DNA of 64,000 bases from Diphasiastrum complanatum. Taxonomy: Eukaryota; Streptophyta; Lycopodiopsida; Lycopodiales; Lycopodiaceae. The stretch's first letter is position 1, and the number at the start of each line of letters is the position of its first letter. The stretch lies in the NCBI GenBank assembly GCA_029204225.1, contig CM055109.1, positions 31,150,370 through 31,214,369 of the forward strand, given 5' to 3'. Below are positions 36,756 to 46,896 of the stretch, piece by piece. The notes under the pieces are model-generated. The model did no database searches. It was given only the letters and a program-made list of their open reading frames with translations, and was not told the DNA's origin. The position numbers were made by a program, and so were the translations under genes.

Positions 36756-39350
36756 TTTTGCATGAGAGTTGATGAATTGAGTTCATCAACAATACCAATG
36801 TTAAAGAATAGAATGGAAATGAAAACTTAATCATAGCTATGTCTAGATTACGAACTAAGTTTAACAAGATTACTGTCTTGATAATAGTGTATTGCTTTCA
36901 ATGAAAGTGCCCACATCTAACATTATAGCTATGTTGTCTTTATTTTTCACAAAGTGAGTTCAAAAAAATTCCAACAACCAATTACATTAAACTTTATAGT
37001 AAACACATCTAACATTATAGCTATGTTGTCTTTATTTTTCACAAAGTGAGTTCAAAAAAATTCCAACAACCAATTACACTAAACTTTATAGTAAATCACT
37101 ATTTATTTATGTGGCAACCATGTGAAGAATAATTATTACTTTATATTCAATGACAATGTTTTTATTATGAGTGATAGTTGACGAACTCAGTTCGTCAACA
37201 TTACCTATGGTTGTGCTATAGAATGCATACGATGAAATCATAACCATGTTTAGTTGATGAACCAAGTTCACCAAGATTATTTCAAATACGACAGAAGTGT
37301 TGAGTAATAATTATATGGTCAGCATTATTGATAAGTACCAAGGGTCTTATGATGGCTATTTTTTTTTACAGTCTGCTAAATAATAGCTGTGTGGAAAGGA
37401 CCATATCAACAAAAGTTGTAATATATAAGAAAGGATATGAGAAAGGTTAATTATTATTTTACGATTACTTGAAGATTTTATTTTTGAATGAGAATTGACG
37501 AACTGAGTTCGTCAATAATACTAATGATGTATGAATATAATGGAAATGAAAACTTATTTATAGCTATGTCTAGTTGACGAATTAAGTTCAAGAAGATTGT
37601 TGTCTTGATAAAACGCTTTATTTATGTGGTAACCATGTGAAGAATAATTATTGCTTTATATTTAATGGCAATGTTTTTAGTATGAGTAATAGTTGACGAA
37701 CTCAGTTCGTCAACATTACCTATGGTTGTGATATAGAATGCAAATGATGTAGTCATAACCATGTCCAGTTGACGAACCAAGTTCATCCAGATTATTTCAA
37801 AAATGACATAAGTGTCGCCGTAATAATTATATGGTCAGGGTTATTCATAAGTATTAAGGATCTTATGATGGCTATTTTCTTTGACAATCTGCTAAATAAT
37901 ATTTGTGTCGAAAGCTATAATATATAAGAAAGGATACAAGAAAGGTTAATTATTATTTTAGATTACTTCAAGATATTTTATTTGTGCACGAGAGATGATG
38001 AACTGAGTTTGTCAACAATACCAATGTTATAGGAATAGAATGGAAAGGAAAACTTAAATATAGCTATGTCTAGTTGAAGAACTAAGTTCAACAAAATTGT
38101 TGTCTTGATAAAAGTATATTGGTTTCAACAATTGCTTTCAATGAAAGTGCCCACATCAAACATCATACCTAATGTTATCCTTATTTTTCACAAAGTGAGT
38201 TCAAAAAAACTCCAACAACCAACTACACTAAACTAAACTTTTACGATTGCTTATATTAAAACACTATTTATTTGTGTGGTAACCATGTGAAAAATAATTA
38301 TTGCTTTATATTTAATAGCAATGTTTTATTATGATTGATAGCTGACAAACTCATTTTCGTCAACATTACCTATGGTTGTTCTATAGAATGCAAACGATGA
38401 AATCATAACCATGTCCAGTTGACGAACCAAGTTATCAAGATTATTTCAAATACGACATAATAGTTGAGTAATAATTATATGGTCATCGTTATTGATAAGT
38501 ATTAAGGGTCTTATGATGGTTATTTTTTCTGATAATCTGACAAAAAGTATTTGTGGAAGGGACCATATCAACAAAAGCTATAATATATACTAAAGGATAT
38601 AAGAAAGATTAATTATTATTTTACGATTACTTTATTTTTGCATGAGAGTTTATGAACCGAGTTCATCAACAATACCAATGCTGTAGGAATAGGATGGAAG
38701 TGAAAACTTGATTATAGCTGTGTCTAGTTGACAAACTTTTACTAGATTGTTGTCTTGATAAAAGTATATTGTTTTTATACTATATTGAAAATCATCAATT
38801 GCTTTCAATGAAAGTGCCCACATCTAACATTATAGCTACATTGTCTTTTTTTTAACGAAGTGATCTCAAAAAAATTTCAACAACCAATTACACTAAACTT
38901 TTACAATTGTTTATAGTAAAATGATATTTATTTATGTGGTACCATGTGAAAAATAATTAGCACTTTATATTTAATGGCAATGTTTTTATTATAAGTGATA
39001 GCTGACGAACTCAGATTGTCAACATTACCTATGGTTGTGATATAGAATGCAAATGATGAAATCATAACCATGTCCAATTGACGAACCAAGTTCACCAAGC
39101 TTATTTCAAAAAACAACATAAGTGTTGTCGTAATAATTATAAGGTCATCGTTATTTATAAGTACCAAGGGCCTTATGATGGCTATTTTTCTTGACAATCT
39201 GCTAAATAATAGCTGCGTGGAAAGGACCATGTCAACAAAAGCTATAGTATATAAGAAGGGATATAAGAAATATTAACTAAAATGGAAATGAAAACTTAAT
39301 TATAGGTATGTAGTTGACGAACTTAGTTCACCAAGAATTGTTTTTAAAAC
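36756..39350. repeat. higher-order tandem repeat, four units of 500-725 bp plus a partial fifth
   Basis: Units start at about 36756, 37478, 37984, 38632 and 39273. Each contains in order a dyad like GTTGATGAA-TGAGTTCATCAA, GTCTAGTTGACGAACTAAG, TTGTTGTCTTGATAAAA, a block with TGAAAGTGCCCACATC, GTAACCATGTGAA-AATAATTA, a second dyad TTGACGAACTCAGTTCGTCA, ACCTATGGTTGTG-TATAGAA, CATAACCATGTCCAGTTGAC, and CTTATGATGGCTATTTT. Unit two lacks the CCCACATC block. Units differ by scattered substitutions and small indels. No ORF is conserved between units, so this is non-coding. Confidence 0.9.
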
Positions 39351-39520
39351 AAAAATCATTTGGACATTGATAATGTTGGTTTGTCAAGATTATAGATATT
39401 CATTACTACTAAAATGAAGCTCAACAAAAAGAATGCCAGATGACAAAACAAGTTCAACAATTGTATTCTTTTATTGTTTCTTATAGTAACTAAATGTTGA
39501 CTTTTGACGAACCAAGTTCG
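36768..39520. promoter_or_regulatory. array of about 19 TTGACGAAC dyad motifs
   Basis: Full dyads (arms TTGACGAACT and AGTTCGTCAA around one base) occur at about 37178, 37494 and 37693, with near-full copies at 36768, 37994, 38341, 38648 and 39001. Half-degenerate companions (GTTGACGAACCAAGTTCACC type) lie 60-80 bases after each, and two more isolated ones follow at 39439 and 39503. The motif is the best-conserved part of the repeat. Dense short dyads of this kind suit binding sites for a DNA-binding protein such as a transposase; that role is inferred. Confidence 0.55.
36912..37095. repeat. near-perfect 92-bp tandem duplication
   Basis: The 92 bases from 36912 (CACATCTAACATTATAGC...) are repeated at once from 37004 with one visible difference (ATTACATTAA versus ATTACACTAA). 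It is a young local duplication within the larger repeat. Confidence 0.95.
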
Positions 39521-39593
39521 ACAAGATCTAATGTATAAGATCTAGTTAATTTTTACGTTGCTTACTAAACATCTGGTTTTCTATGTTAAGTAG

Positions 39594-40110
39594 ATGGAAT
39601 CAATGATTGAAAAGCTCTACCACAAAAAAAATCAAACTCAAGAACACTTTATTTACGAGCTTCCATATATTGAAGCTCATTGTGATCGTTGTGTAACCTC
39701 AAACACAAACAAGTGGTGCATTGACACAACTGGGCCCAATGGAGAAAGGGGTGATATGCAAACGATCTTCTTGGTGTGCAACAATGAAAAGAAATGTTTG
39801 TTCGAGGCCTATTGCTCAACTATGGTGACCATGATACCCAGTTTAGCCAAAAAAAATGGAGGCCAAAAATAATGGAAGAAAAAACGTAGATCATTAACAA
39901 TCAGGGGATAAGGTGACCACTTTCTCAATTGTGCCTACAAATTTCTAGAACAAAACGTAAATATAGATGATATTCAGCAAACACAAGAGGACGATGAAGA
40001 GAATACATTGATAGAAAGTATTCTCGATCATGAACTCCTGCTTGCAGATTTCCAAGAAGAACAAATGCCATCAAATGAAGAGAGTGCACATTTTGATGGT
40101 ATGAAATGAA
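39594..40110 (+). CDS. unrecognised cysteine-containing ORF, exon-like, interrupted
   Basis: An open frame from ATG 39594 runs 92 codons (ESMIEKLYHKKNQTQEHF ... EAHCDRCVTSNTNKWC ... TIFLVCNNEKKCLFEAYC), with six cysteines and one CxxC pair. After a short interruption near 39870, a second frame from about 39910 reads GDHFLNCAYKFLEQNVNIDD followed by an acidic segment (TQEDDEENTL, ESILDHELLLADFQEEQM) to a stop at 40108. I recognise no family. It starts about 70 bases after the last dyad of the repeat array, so the two may belong together. It could be the first gene of a mobile element or a decayed host exon; the interruption argues against a working gene. Confidence 0.35.
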
Positions 40111-40675
40111 AAGATGTTGTGGATTCTGTCGACACAATAGTAAAAAATGCGAGTAAATAAGACAATTTTTTGTACAAACTTTGAAATAAGAGTAAGTGGT
40201 CTATTTCACAAGAAACATTTTTTTCAAGCATAGTCTCGAATGTTTTTTCTTTTTAATTTAGATTGTCAAAATATTTCTTTAAAAAAAAATCAAAACAGTA
40301 TTGTTTATTCAAATACTATTTTGCTTCTATTGTACAGTTGGTTTGAAGACAATATTTTTTGAAGAACATATGCCATCAATTAACGAGAGTGCGCATCTTA
40401 ATGATATGAGAAGAATATAATATATCATGGATTATAGCAAGACAAAAGTTAAGCAATGTGGTATTTAATACAAATATTGGTACTGAATTTTAAAAATAAG
40501 ACTACAATGATGCATTTTACAAGAAACACTTTTGACAAGCATGTTATGAAATGTTTTTTTAAATAATTTTGTCATAATTTGTCTTTGAAATAATTATAAA
40601 CAATATTGTTAATTGAATTGTTTCGTTACTTGTTTTGTACATTTGGGTTGATGACAATGAATTTTGCAGGTGAGT
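40056..40675 (+). repeat. exon-intron tandem duplication, 305-bp period
   Basis: Copy one begins GAAGAACAAATGCCATCAA at 40056 and copy two GAAGAACATATGCCATCAA at 40361. Both encode EEQMPSNEESAH / EEHMPSINESAH and then run through matching AT-rich sequence (TTTCACAAGAAACA-TTTT, GTTTATTCAAAT...). They end near TGTACAGTTGG and TGTACATTTGGG. The end of copy two carries TTTTGCAG then GTGAGT. Confidence 0.8.
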
Positions 40676-41194
40676 TCCAATCTCCAAAAAAAAAAGATGA
40701 AAGTTTCTATAAGCTAATGCATTTAAGTTTTGTATATGTACTTTTTGCTTTCTGTAAATAATATTTTTAGTTCATGTTAATAATTTCATTGGTTATTTAT
40801 TTGATGACTAATATGAATGTACGTTTTTTTAGTAGAAGTGTGTTTTTTTATTGGTTTGCAAATTTTTATTTTTCTTATGACATTTTCATAATATTAGACC
40901 TAAATGGCATTCTCATAAGACAATACGATACTGGTCCACAATGCTCAAGGGATAAGAAATGACAATCAAAATAGATCAGAGTGCACTAGGGTGGCTAGAA
41001 TTTTAAAAAAACGTTCTGTCAAAATTTAAGATTGGCACTTGGTCCATTATGGACTATGAAACCTTAATACCTACTCTTTCATGGAAAGGGAGGCATGTCA
41101 AAAGCTTCCGTTTTTCATGTTGTTGAGCCAAGAAAATTGCTACCAACATTCAGGTATAATGTGTCTTGAGAAGCCTTTTGTAGCTGCTAATTTC

Positions 41195-41798
41195 AAACCC
41201 TTATGCTACGTTTGGTAACATTTCTATCATTTCTATCCTAGACTCAACAAACACAACACGGTGCTTATTGATTATTCACCATGCAAATCATGCATGAATA
41301 GTCCATTGAATTGTATATTTCCAGAGGAATACAATTCATTTACCGACAACAACTATCTTTATGATGTCCTATGGCCATATTTAAAACAAATGAAAGAAGC
41401 TCCAGACTTTGAGAGCTATGTAAATTCACATTCCATTGGACAAGAAGTGGTTACTACTAGTCATCCATATTACAATCTGCTTAGAGAAGTGATAGAAGCT
41501 CCTTGGGACTTGTGGAAATTAAAACAATTCTACGTAGGAACAAAAATTGCACCAAGTTGGAGGTTTGGCTACTAGGATGGCACAAAAGCAAACTTCACTA
41601 TACGAGGTGTTGGAATTAGAATAGGTGGAGTTTCTTTATGCTCTTATGCAAAAACCCAAGTCATGGAAGCTTTCAAGAGGAGATGCATTTGCTATTTGTA
41701 CACATCTTGGGCTCCAACAAGATAACTTTGGTGAACAAGCAATGAGAGTGTACATAATCAATTTGGTGAATAGACTCAAGCAAGAAAGAGCAATGTAG
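41195..41798 (+). CDS. unrecognised ORF segments, probably decayed exons
   Basis: Frame one (about 41225-41575) reads PRLNKHNTVLIDYSPCKSCM, NNYLYDVLWPYLKQMKEAPD and VIEAPWDLWKLKQFYVGTKI. It meets a stop at 41573. Frame two, from about 41620 to a TAG at 41796, reads EFLYALMQKPKSWKLSRGDA, FAICTHLGLQQDNFGEQAMR and VYIINLVNRLKQERAM, a plausible protein C-terminus. The two frames could be joined by a frameshift or a small intron. The composition looks protein-like, with conserved-looking W, C and charged residues, but I cannot place the family. It lies between the dyad array and the DUF7869 gene on the same strand. Confidence 0.3.
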
Positions 41799-42260
41799 TT
41801 TATTCATTTGTTTTACCATTTTGGCAAATGACATTCACATATAGAAATACTTGTTGGATAACTTCTATTGATCATCACTTTTACATCGGTTTTTCACTTT
41901 AGATACTCATGACTATTTAAGAAAAAAAATACGCACTATGAAATAAAATTTTTGAACATTGTATGTTTGTATCAATGTATCTTTGCAATGATTATAGCAT
42001 TAATTGTAGATAATACTAGCACAATATAAATATCATGTAAAAAAATTGGTTATTATGTTTGTATATATTTTCTTGTGTAAATTGTACATTGTTTGGATGA
42101 ATCTATATTCACATTCTACAATGTTTAGAAATAAGTTATGCTTGTGTTGACGTGAATGCTATCACCTGAAATTGATAAGTCTAGTATGCTTACATAATAT
42201 ACAAGATTCAAGATTAAAAATAATTTGCTTATTAAAATTACATGACAATATATTTAAGCA
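41799..42260. other. unassigned AT-rich sequence
   Basis: No ORF, repeat or boundary supported. Confidence 0.35.
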
Positions 42261-42265
42261 ATTGA

Positions 42266-42700
42266 AAGTACATGATTCAAGAAAAAGTTACTTCTAGACT
42301 AAAAAGATATATAGTTCATCAAGAGAAGATTGCAATTCAAGCATGTTGTCAACAACAAAAAATAGAAATGTCGTATAATGTTGCATATGAAAAATATCAA
42401 TTCATCATTCTATAAGGGCATTTTGCAACTACCATACTGATTTAAAATTTTTTTTTTTATCAAATCGAAGTATCTTCTTTTCATATTGACAATACATGAT
42501 TTAAAATAAATTTATTTTCAAAAGACCTATTAAGTTCGGCAAAAAAACTTCCAATACAAGCATGTTCTCAACAATAAGAATTCGAAATGAATTATGAATA
42601 GATGAAAAACATCTATTCATAATTCTATAATAGCTCTTAGCAGTTTTTAAAATATTAAAAAAAAATCAATGTTTATCAAAGTAAGATATTTTCTTCTAAA
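42266..42700. repeat. diverged duplication with a 16-bp perfect hairpin
   Basis: Two imperfect copies about 220 bases apart share GTACATGATT-AA, AAGCATGTT-TCAACAA and ATCTATTCAT/CAATTCATCA-ATTCTATAA. In the second copy GAATTATGAATAGATG (42589-42604) and CATCTATTCATAATTC (42610-42625) form a perfect inverted repeat around AAAAA. Confidence 0.7.
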
Positions 42701-42839
42701 AGTGAGACTTGCAAGAGTCTCAAATTTCCTAAAACTATCTTTCTGGATGATCTTGGAGTCCATAGTTTGGAATCAAAAAATCTGGAACCCTTGGAAAAAG
42801 TGCTTGAACATTGTCGTTAGTGCCAGATTTTCTTGAATC

Positions 42840-43150
42840 TAGAAAATGCCAAATTTGGATTACTCGTAGAGTTGTTCTTGGACATCATTATCTCACATGG
42901 TATTGCTACGGATTATTCTAAAATCAAAATTGTTCTGAAATTATCTCCACCATGAACAATCAGAAGAGTCTACATTTTTATGGGCCATGCAAACTATTAT
43001 CGAATATTCATCTTATTCTATGCAAATTTAGCATGGCCTATATATCATTTGACTGTTGTACGTACCAATTTGGATAGTTGAGGCATTGGAAGCATTTGAA
43101 AAGTTGAAAAAACCCTTAGCTTCTACACCAATATTACGAGTTCCTATTCT
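42840..43150 (+). mobile_element. Ty3/gypsy reverse transcriptase/connection fragment
   Basis: Pieces read HGIATDYSKIKIVLKLSPP, FMGHANYYRIFILFYANLAW, PIYHLT and then, in another frame, EALEAFEKLKKPLASTPILR. This is the gypsy region downstream of the RT active site (LGH.VS..GI..DP.KI ... FLGL..YYR.FI..FA ... F..LK..L...P.L). At least two frameshifts and a stop are present. It is an isolated scrap. Confidence 0.8.
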
Positions 43151-43420
43151 GCACTAGTAACAACGTCATACAATTCTTTTGCCATTAGTATAGTTTTCAT
43201 CTTAAATTTCCACAGATGGTAATTGGCTCCATCAAGCTTGTCCATGATAGGACTGGCTTTCCCTTGGGAATCCATGTGGAAGAGTTAGTCTAAGTGATAG
43301 GAGAAACTATCAGTGACTTAAGTATGAAAATCTGATACTAAAAAATACAGAATAAGAAAACAATTACTCTATCGGCTAGTAGAGTCTTGTACTATGGAAG
43401 CTTATCAAGCTATGAAAATA

Positions 43421-43432
43421 GCTTTGATACCA
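43421..43432 (-). other. retrotransposon primer-binding site (minus)
   Basis: GCTTTGATACCA is the reverse complement of TGGTATCAAAGC and directly abuts the LTR start TGTTGGAG at 43433. Confidence 0.85.
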
Positions 43433-44000
43433 TGTTGGAGAGAGGGAGATGAATGAGTTGAGAAAAGTTGTTGTATATTAGAAATGAAAAATAAGCTCAA
43501 AGAGGTAAGACAAACACGAACGAGACACGAACTCGAACAAGAAACGAACGAGAAATGAACTTGAACAGAAAATGTTCGTGCACAGCAGAACGAGCTATAC
43601 GACTCTCTCCGTAAGCATGACTATGCCTATCAAAACAAACAAAACGGTAGTGATGGAAATCACACTTGTACTTGATTACGTAGCCAAACTTTAATAAATG
43701 AATGAAGCTCCAGAAGAATGGTTTGTCACGAATAGTAAGACAAACTATTCGTCGCGAATGATTCGCGAAGAGCTAGACGGTGCTCGACTGATAATTAGTC
43801 GTGAATGATTCGCGAAAGACAAGACCAAATGTTAGTCGTCTATTACCAGAAAGAACAACTAGAAAGATCAGACAGAATGAATGATAAGCATAGCAATATT
43901 AACATAGATCTGAACGCAGAACAAAGAACTGTATCAGATTAAGTATATCATGTATACATGTCAATAATTCGGTAGAGCACAAGACAATAGTGGACGAAAC
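43433..44000 (-). repeat. copia 5' LTR (family 2, copy B), minus orientation
   Basis: Its reverse complement ends CTCTCCAACA before the primer-binding site and shares ordered motifs with 29357-29716, including GATAGGCATAGTCATGCTTA. TTCGCGA-type motifs occur several times (43760-43820). The right edge is approximate. The internal region (43150-43420) shows no gag motif, so the element is truncated shortly after its leader. Confidence 0.75.
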
Positions 44001-44640
44001 CGCGTGCCCTGCGAAGCTTATGCAATCTGTAAAGGAATAAAACCTTATTGCTGACAATCAAGAATCAATGTGCAAGACATCTACTTCGTCTCATTCATCA
44101 ACTCATCAACTCATTCACTCATTAACCTCATTCACCTGAATACACAAATGGCATCCAGTATATATACATAATATTATAGGTGTGCAGATGTGGAAAGTAC
44201 AAAGTCTGAAAGAGATCGTGGGTGGCTGCAGTCGTTGTCCAATCTATTAGCACAGCTGCATGGGGTGAGCGTGAAAATGGTGCGACGTCAGTCAGTGCTG
44301 AAGTGATCGTTGGTGATGACAATGCAAAAAGTGTGTCACTCTTACGATAGCCTTAGGATTAGATTTACAAGGTGCCTTTGCATTTAGGGCACCTTTGGCA
44401 TTCTGTAAGATAGTGTCCCTTTTTCGCCTGTCACTATAACGTGTGTAAAAACACAGTGTCACGATTCTTTCTCTTTTTCTTCATCTGTGCAAATTTGTGT
44501 GTAAATATGCAGACTGCGCGACGACATTAGTAAATATGCAGCATGAATGGAGGCAGATTAAAATGGGATTTAAGGAGAGTAGAGGGAATAAATCCAACAA
44601 TTTTCAACAATGAAATCCGCATGTGTTCATACTAAAAGTG
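44001..44640. other. unassigned sequence
   Basis: May contain the rest of the LTR and the 5' flank of the transposase-like gene. No motif is assigned. Confidence 0.35.
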
Positions 44641-46896
44641 CTTACAGATGGAAATGTCCAAACTATATGGTATCGAACTATCCAAATTGTGGCTAACTCG
44701 AAGACTAGTTTGTCAGAAGGCATGGAGGATTGTTCATGGCATTTTTAGAGCATCATTTTTTAGATACAAGTCTTCATGGAAAAGGGTGCAATACATGGTA
44801 CACATGGCAACGAAGGACTTCCAAAGAGCATGGACATGTGACAACCGCTAAGGTAGCAATGCAAGAGTTCATACAAACGACTGCAGATAGAATGCCACAC
44901 AAGTGTCGTACAACAATAACAAGCTTGCGAGAGACACAATATATTCTTCCAAGTGTGTACAAGGTGAAGGATATCCAAAAGGAAATCAACAGCCAATTGG
45001 AAATGGCATACATAGAAGACATCTCATAGTCTACAATGAACAAAATTTGGAATAGGGATTTCCAAGAGGTGCAAATAGCAACGAACAATGATTTTTTGCG
45101 TTGTGATGTTTGCACTTCAATCAAAGAAAACTTACAATCCACAAAGGTTGTTTCAAAGAAACTACGATACATAGAGGAGAAAGCAAAGCACATGAATATG
45201 CAGCACGCTTGTCGTAGTGTGTACCATAGCAACTGGTTGTTGTCATGTTTGAAACCAGAGGAATATTTGTGCATAATACATGACAAGATGGACCAAAAGA
45301 AGACATGCATTCCTCGATTGGTTCTAGAGCCAAAAGCAATAGCAAGGGTTTTTTCCCTACCTCTATCACTTACAGGTATGCTAACCCACAAACATGGCGC
45401 TAGGGTGTTTGGACATTTTGGATTAGGACTATGGAAATCAGACCTAAATTTTACTATTGAATCTCTAGCAAAATGTCTGCGAGACTTGGAAGCCTATGAC
45501 AATAACACAAAGTTGACTACAATAGAATGTCCAGAATACAATATAATTAACGCATTGCTCTCTCAAAGGTCTCTTCCACACGCAAAGAAACTGCCAGGGG
45601 AAATTGCAGCGGATGGAAATACAAATGTGAGTCACCTACATCTACAGATGAGGGTGGTGAACAAGTAAACCAGCACATTTCTAGGTCTTCAACTGGGATG
45701 TTGCCCCAAAAAATGTTCCTACAAATGGACAACTGTGGAAAAGATAACAAAAACAGGTGGTTATTTGCCTTCTTGTCATTACTTGTTGCAAAAGGGATAT
45801 TCAAGGAAATACATCTAAACTTCATGATGGTGGGACATATGCATGAGGACATAGATGCCTTGTTTGGTCGCTTTTCGGAAGTCTTGAGGAAACAACGCAT
45901 CTATACATTGCCCCATATGATGGAAATTTTTAGAAACATGCAAGCTAGCTCTCCTCCATCTTTCCTTGTCAAAGAGGTTCTAGATTTCAAGACATTCGTG
46001 GAAGGATACATTCCGGATGGTAGTGAAGAGTTAGTGGGCCACAATAAACCGCTACAATTCAAGTATTGTCAACAGTTTTCCACTTATGCACTACAAAATG
46101 CATCCCATGGACAAGGAATGGCTACCTGAGAGTGGGATACAAATGTGAAAAAAAAATTGTGATGGAACAGCAAAACTTCTAACGAGACAACCATGTGCTT
46201 TACCTCGAATGACACATATTAAAGATGTTGACCTTGTCATTGAAGGTCTAAAGAGATACAAATCATTTTGGATCAAGTCCAAGGACAATTGTACATTGGA
46301 GTCCACTTTTTCAAAAAATATTGATCCAATTATAGAATATTGGGACGCTATTATGGAGAAGCTCCAAGAACCTTCTAAACTTAATATGGAATTGCAAAGA
46401 GGCTTCTGGCCTTCATCAAGGTGTAGAGAAGCACTTGTGCAGGAAAATCTTGCAGTTGAAAACGACCCTCCAAACATTTTGGAGCCAAATTATTGTGGAC
46501 CACGCAACTCAAGAACTAGACCAGAATTTCAACCCCACATGCACATTGATGTGGGAATGTTTTTGTTGGTTAGACCTGATGATGAGGATCAATAATGTTT
46601 GGTTGGCTTCTGATGCAAGTCCAGTAGATACAATAAAAGGAGATGTGAATTTTATGCATGTATTTGTGGACTGGTGGGAACCTATTTCAAAAGAGCGACA
46701 AACGATAAAGTTGAAATATAAGGATTGTTGGGAGAAAAAATGGAGACGTAATGAAAATGATTCTAGACGTTGGGAATCTGTGTTTGCAATCTTATGGAGT
46801 TGGACGCCCAACAAAGACCCGAGTGCTATTAAACAGTTGAAGATTCCTCAGTTTGCCACTAAAGTAGCAAAGGAAAATCTTCGTTTGAGAAACTAA
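44640..46896 (+). pseudogene. DUF7869-type transposase-like protein, decayed
   Basis: Segments in order: VCQKAWRIVHGI with HGNEGLPKS nearby (44650-44820), VAMQEFIQTTADRMPHKC and TITSLRETQYILPSVYKVKD (44850-45026), a TAG at 45027, CDVCTSIKENLQ (45100), IIHDKMDQKKTCIPRL (45270), THKHGARVFGHFGLGLW (45390), FLQMDNCGKDNKNRWLFAF (45720), FMMVGHMHEDIDALFGRFSE (45820), a TGA at 46146, GLKRYKSFWIKSKDN, FLLVRPDDEDQ (46560), and a tail ending LRLRN at 46894. This order resembles proteins with the domain I recall as DUF7869, found in fish, cnidarians and early-diverging plants. The aspartates in MDQ, MDN and HEDID could form an RNase H-type triad (inference). About four frame changes and two stops separate segments; one change (45627, GTGAGT) might be a short intron. 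As it stands it is a pseudogene. Confidence 0.7.

Noticed and set aside
36756-39350. CRISPR-like array
   Set aside because: The repeats are large degenerate tandem units with dyads at uneven spacing in plant DNA. There are no unique spacers of constant length and no cas genes.
45627-45684. Short GTGAGT...TTTCTAG intron in the DUF7869 gene
   Set aside because: Splice signals are present, but removing these 58 bases does not restore the downstream frame. A frameshift is at least as likely.
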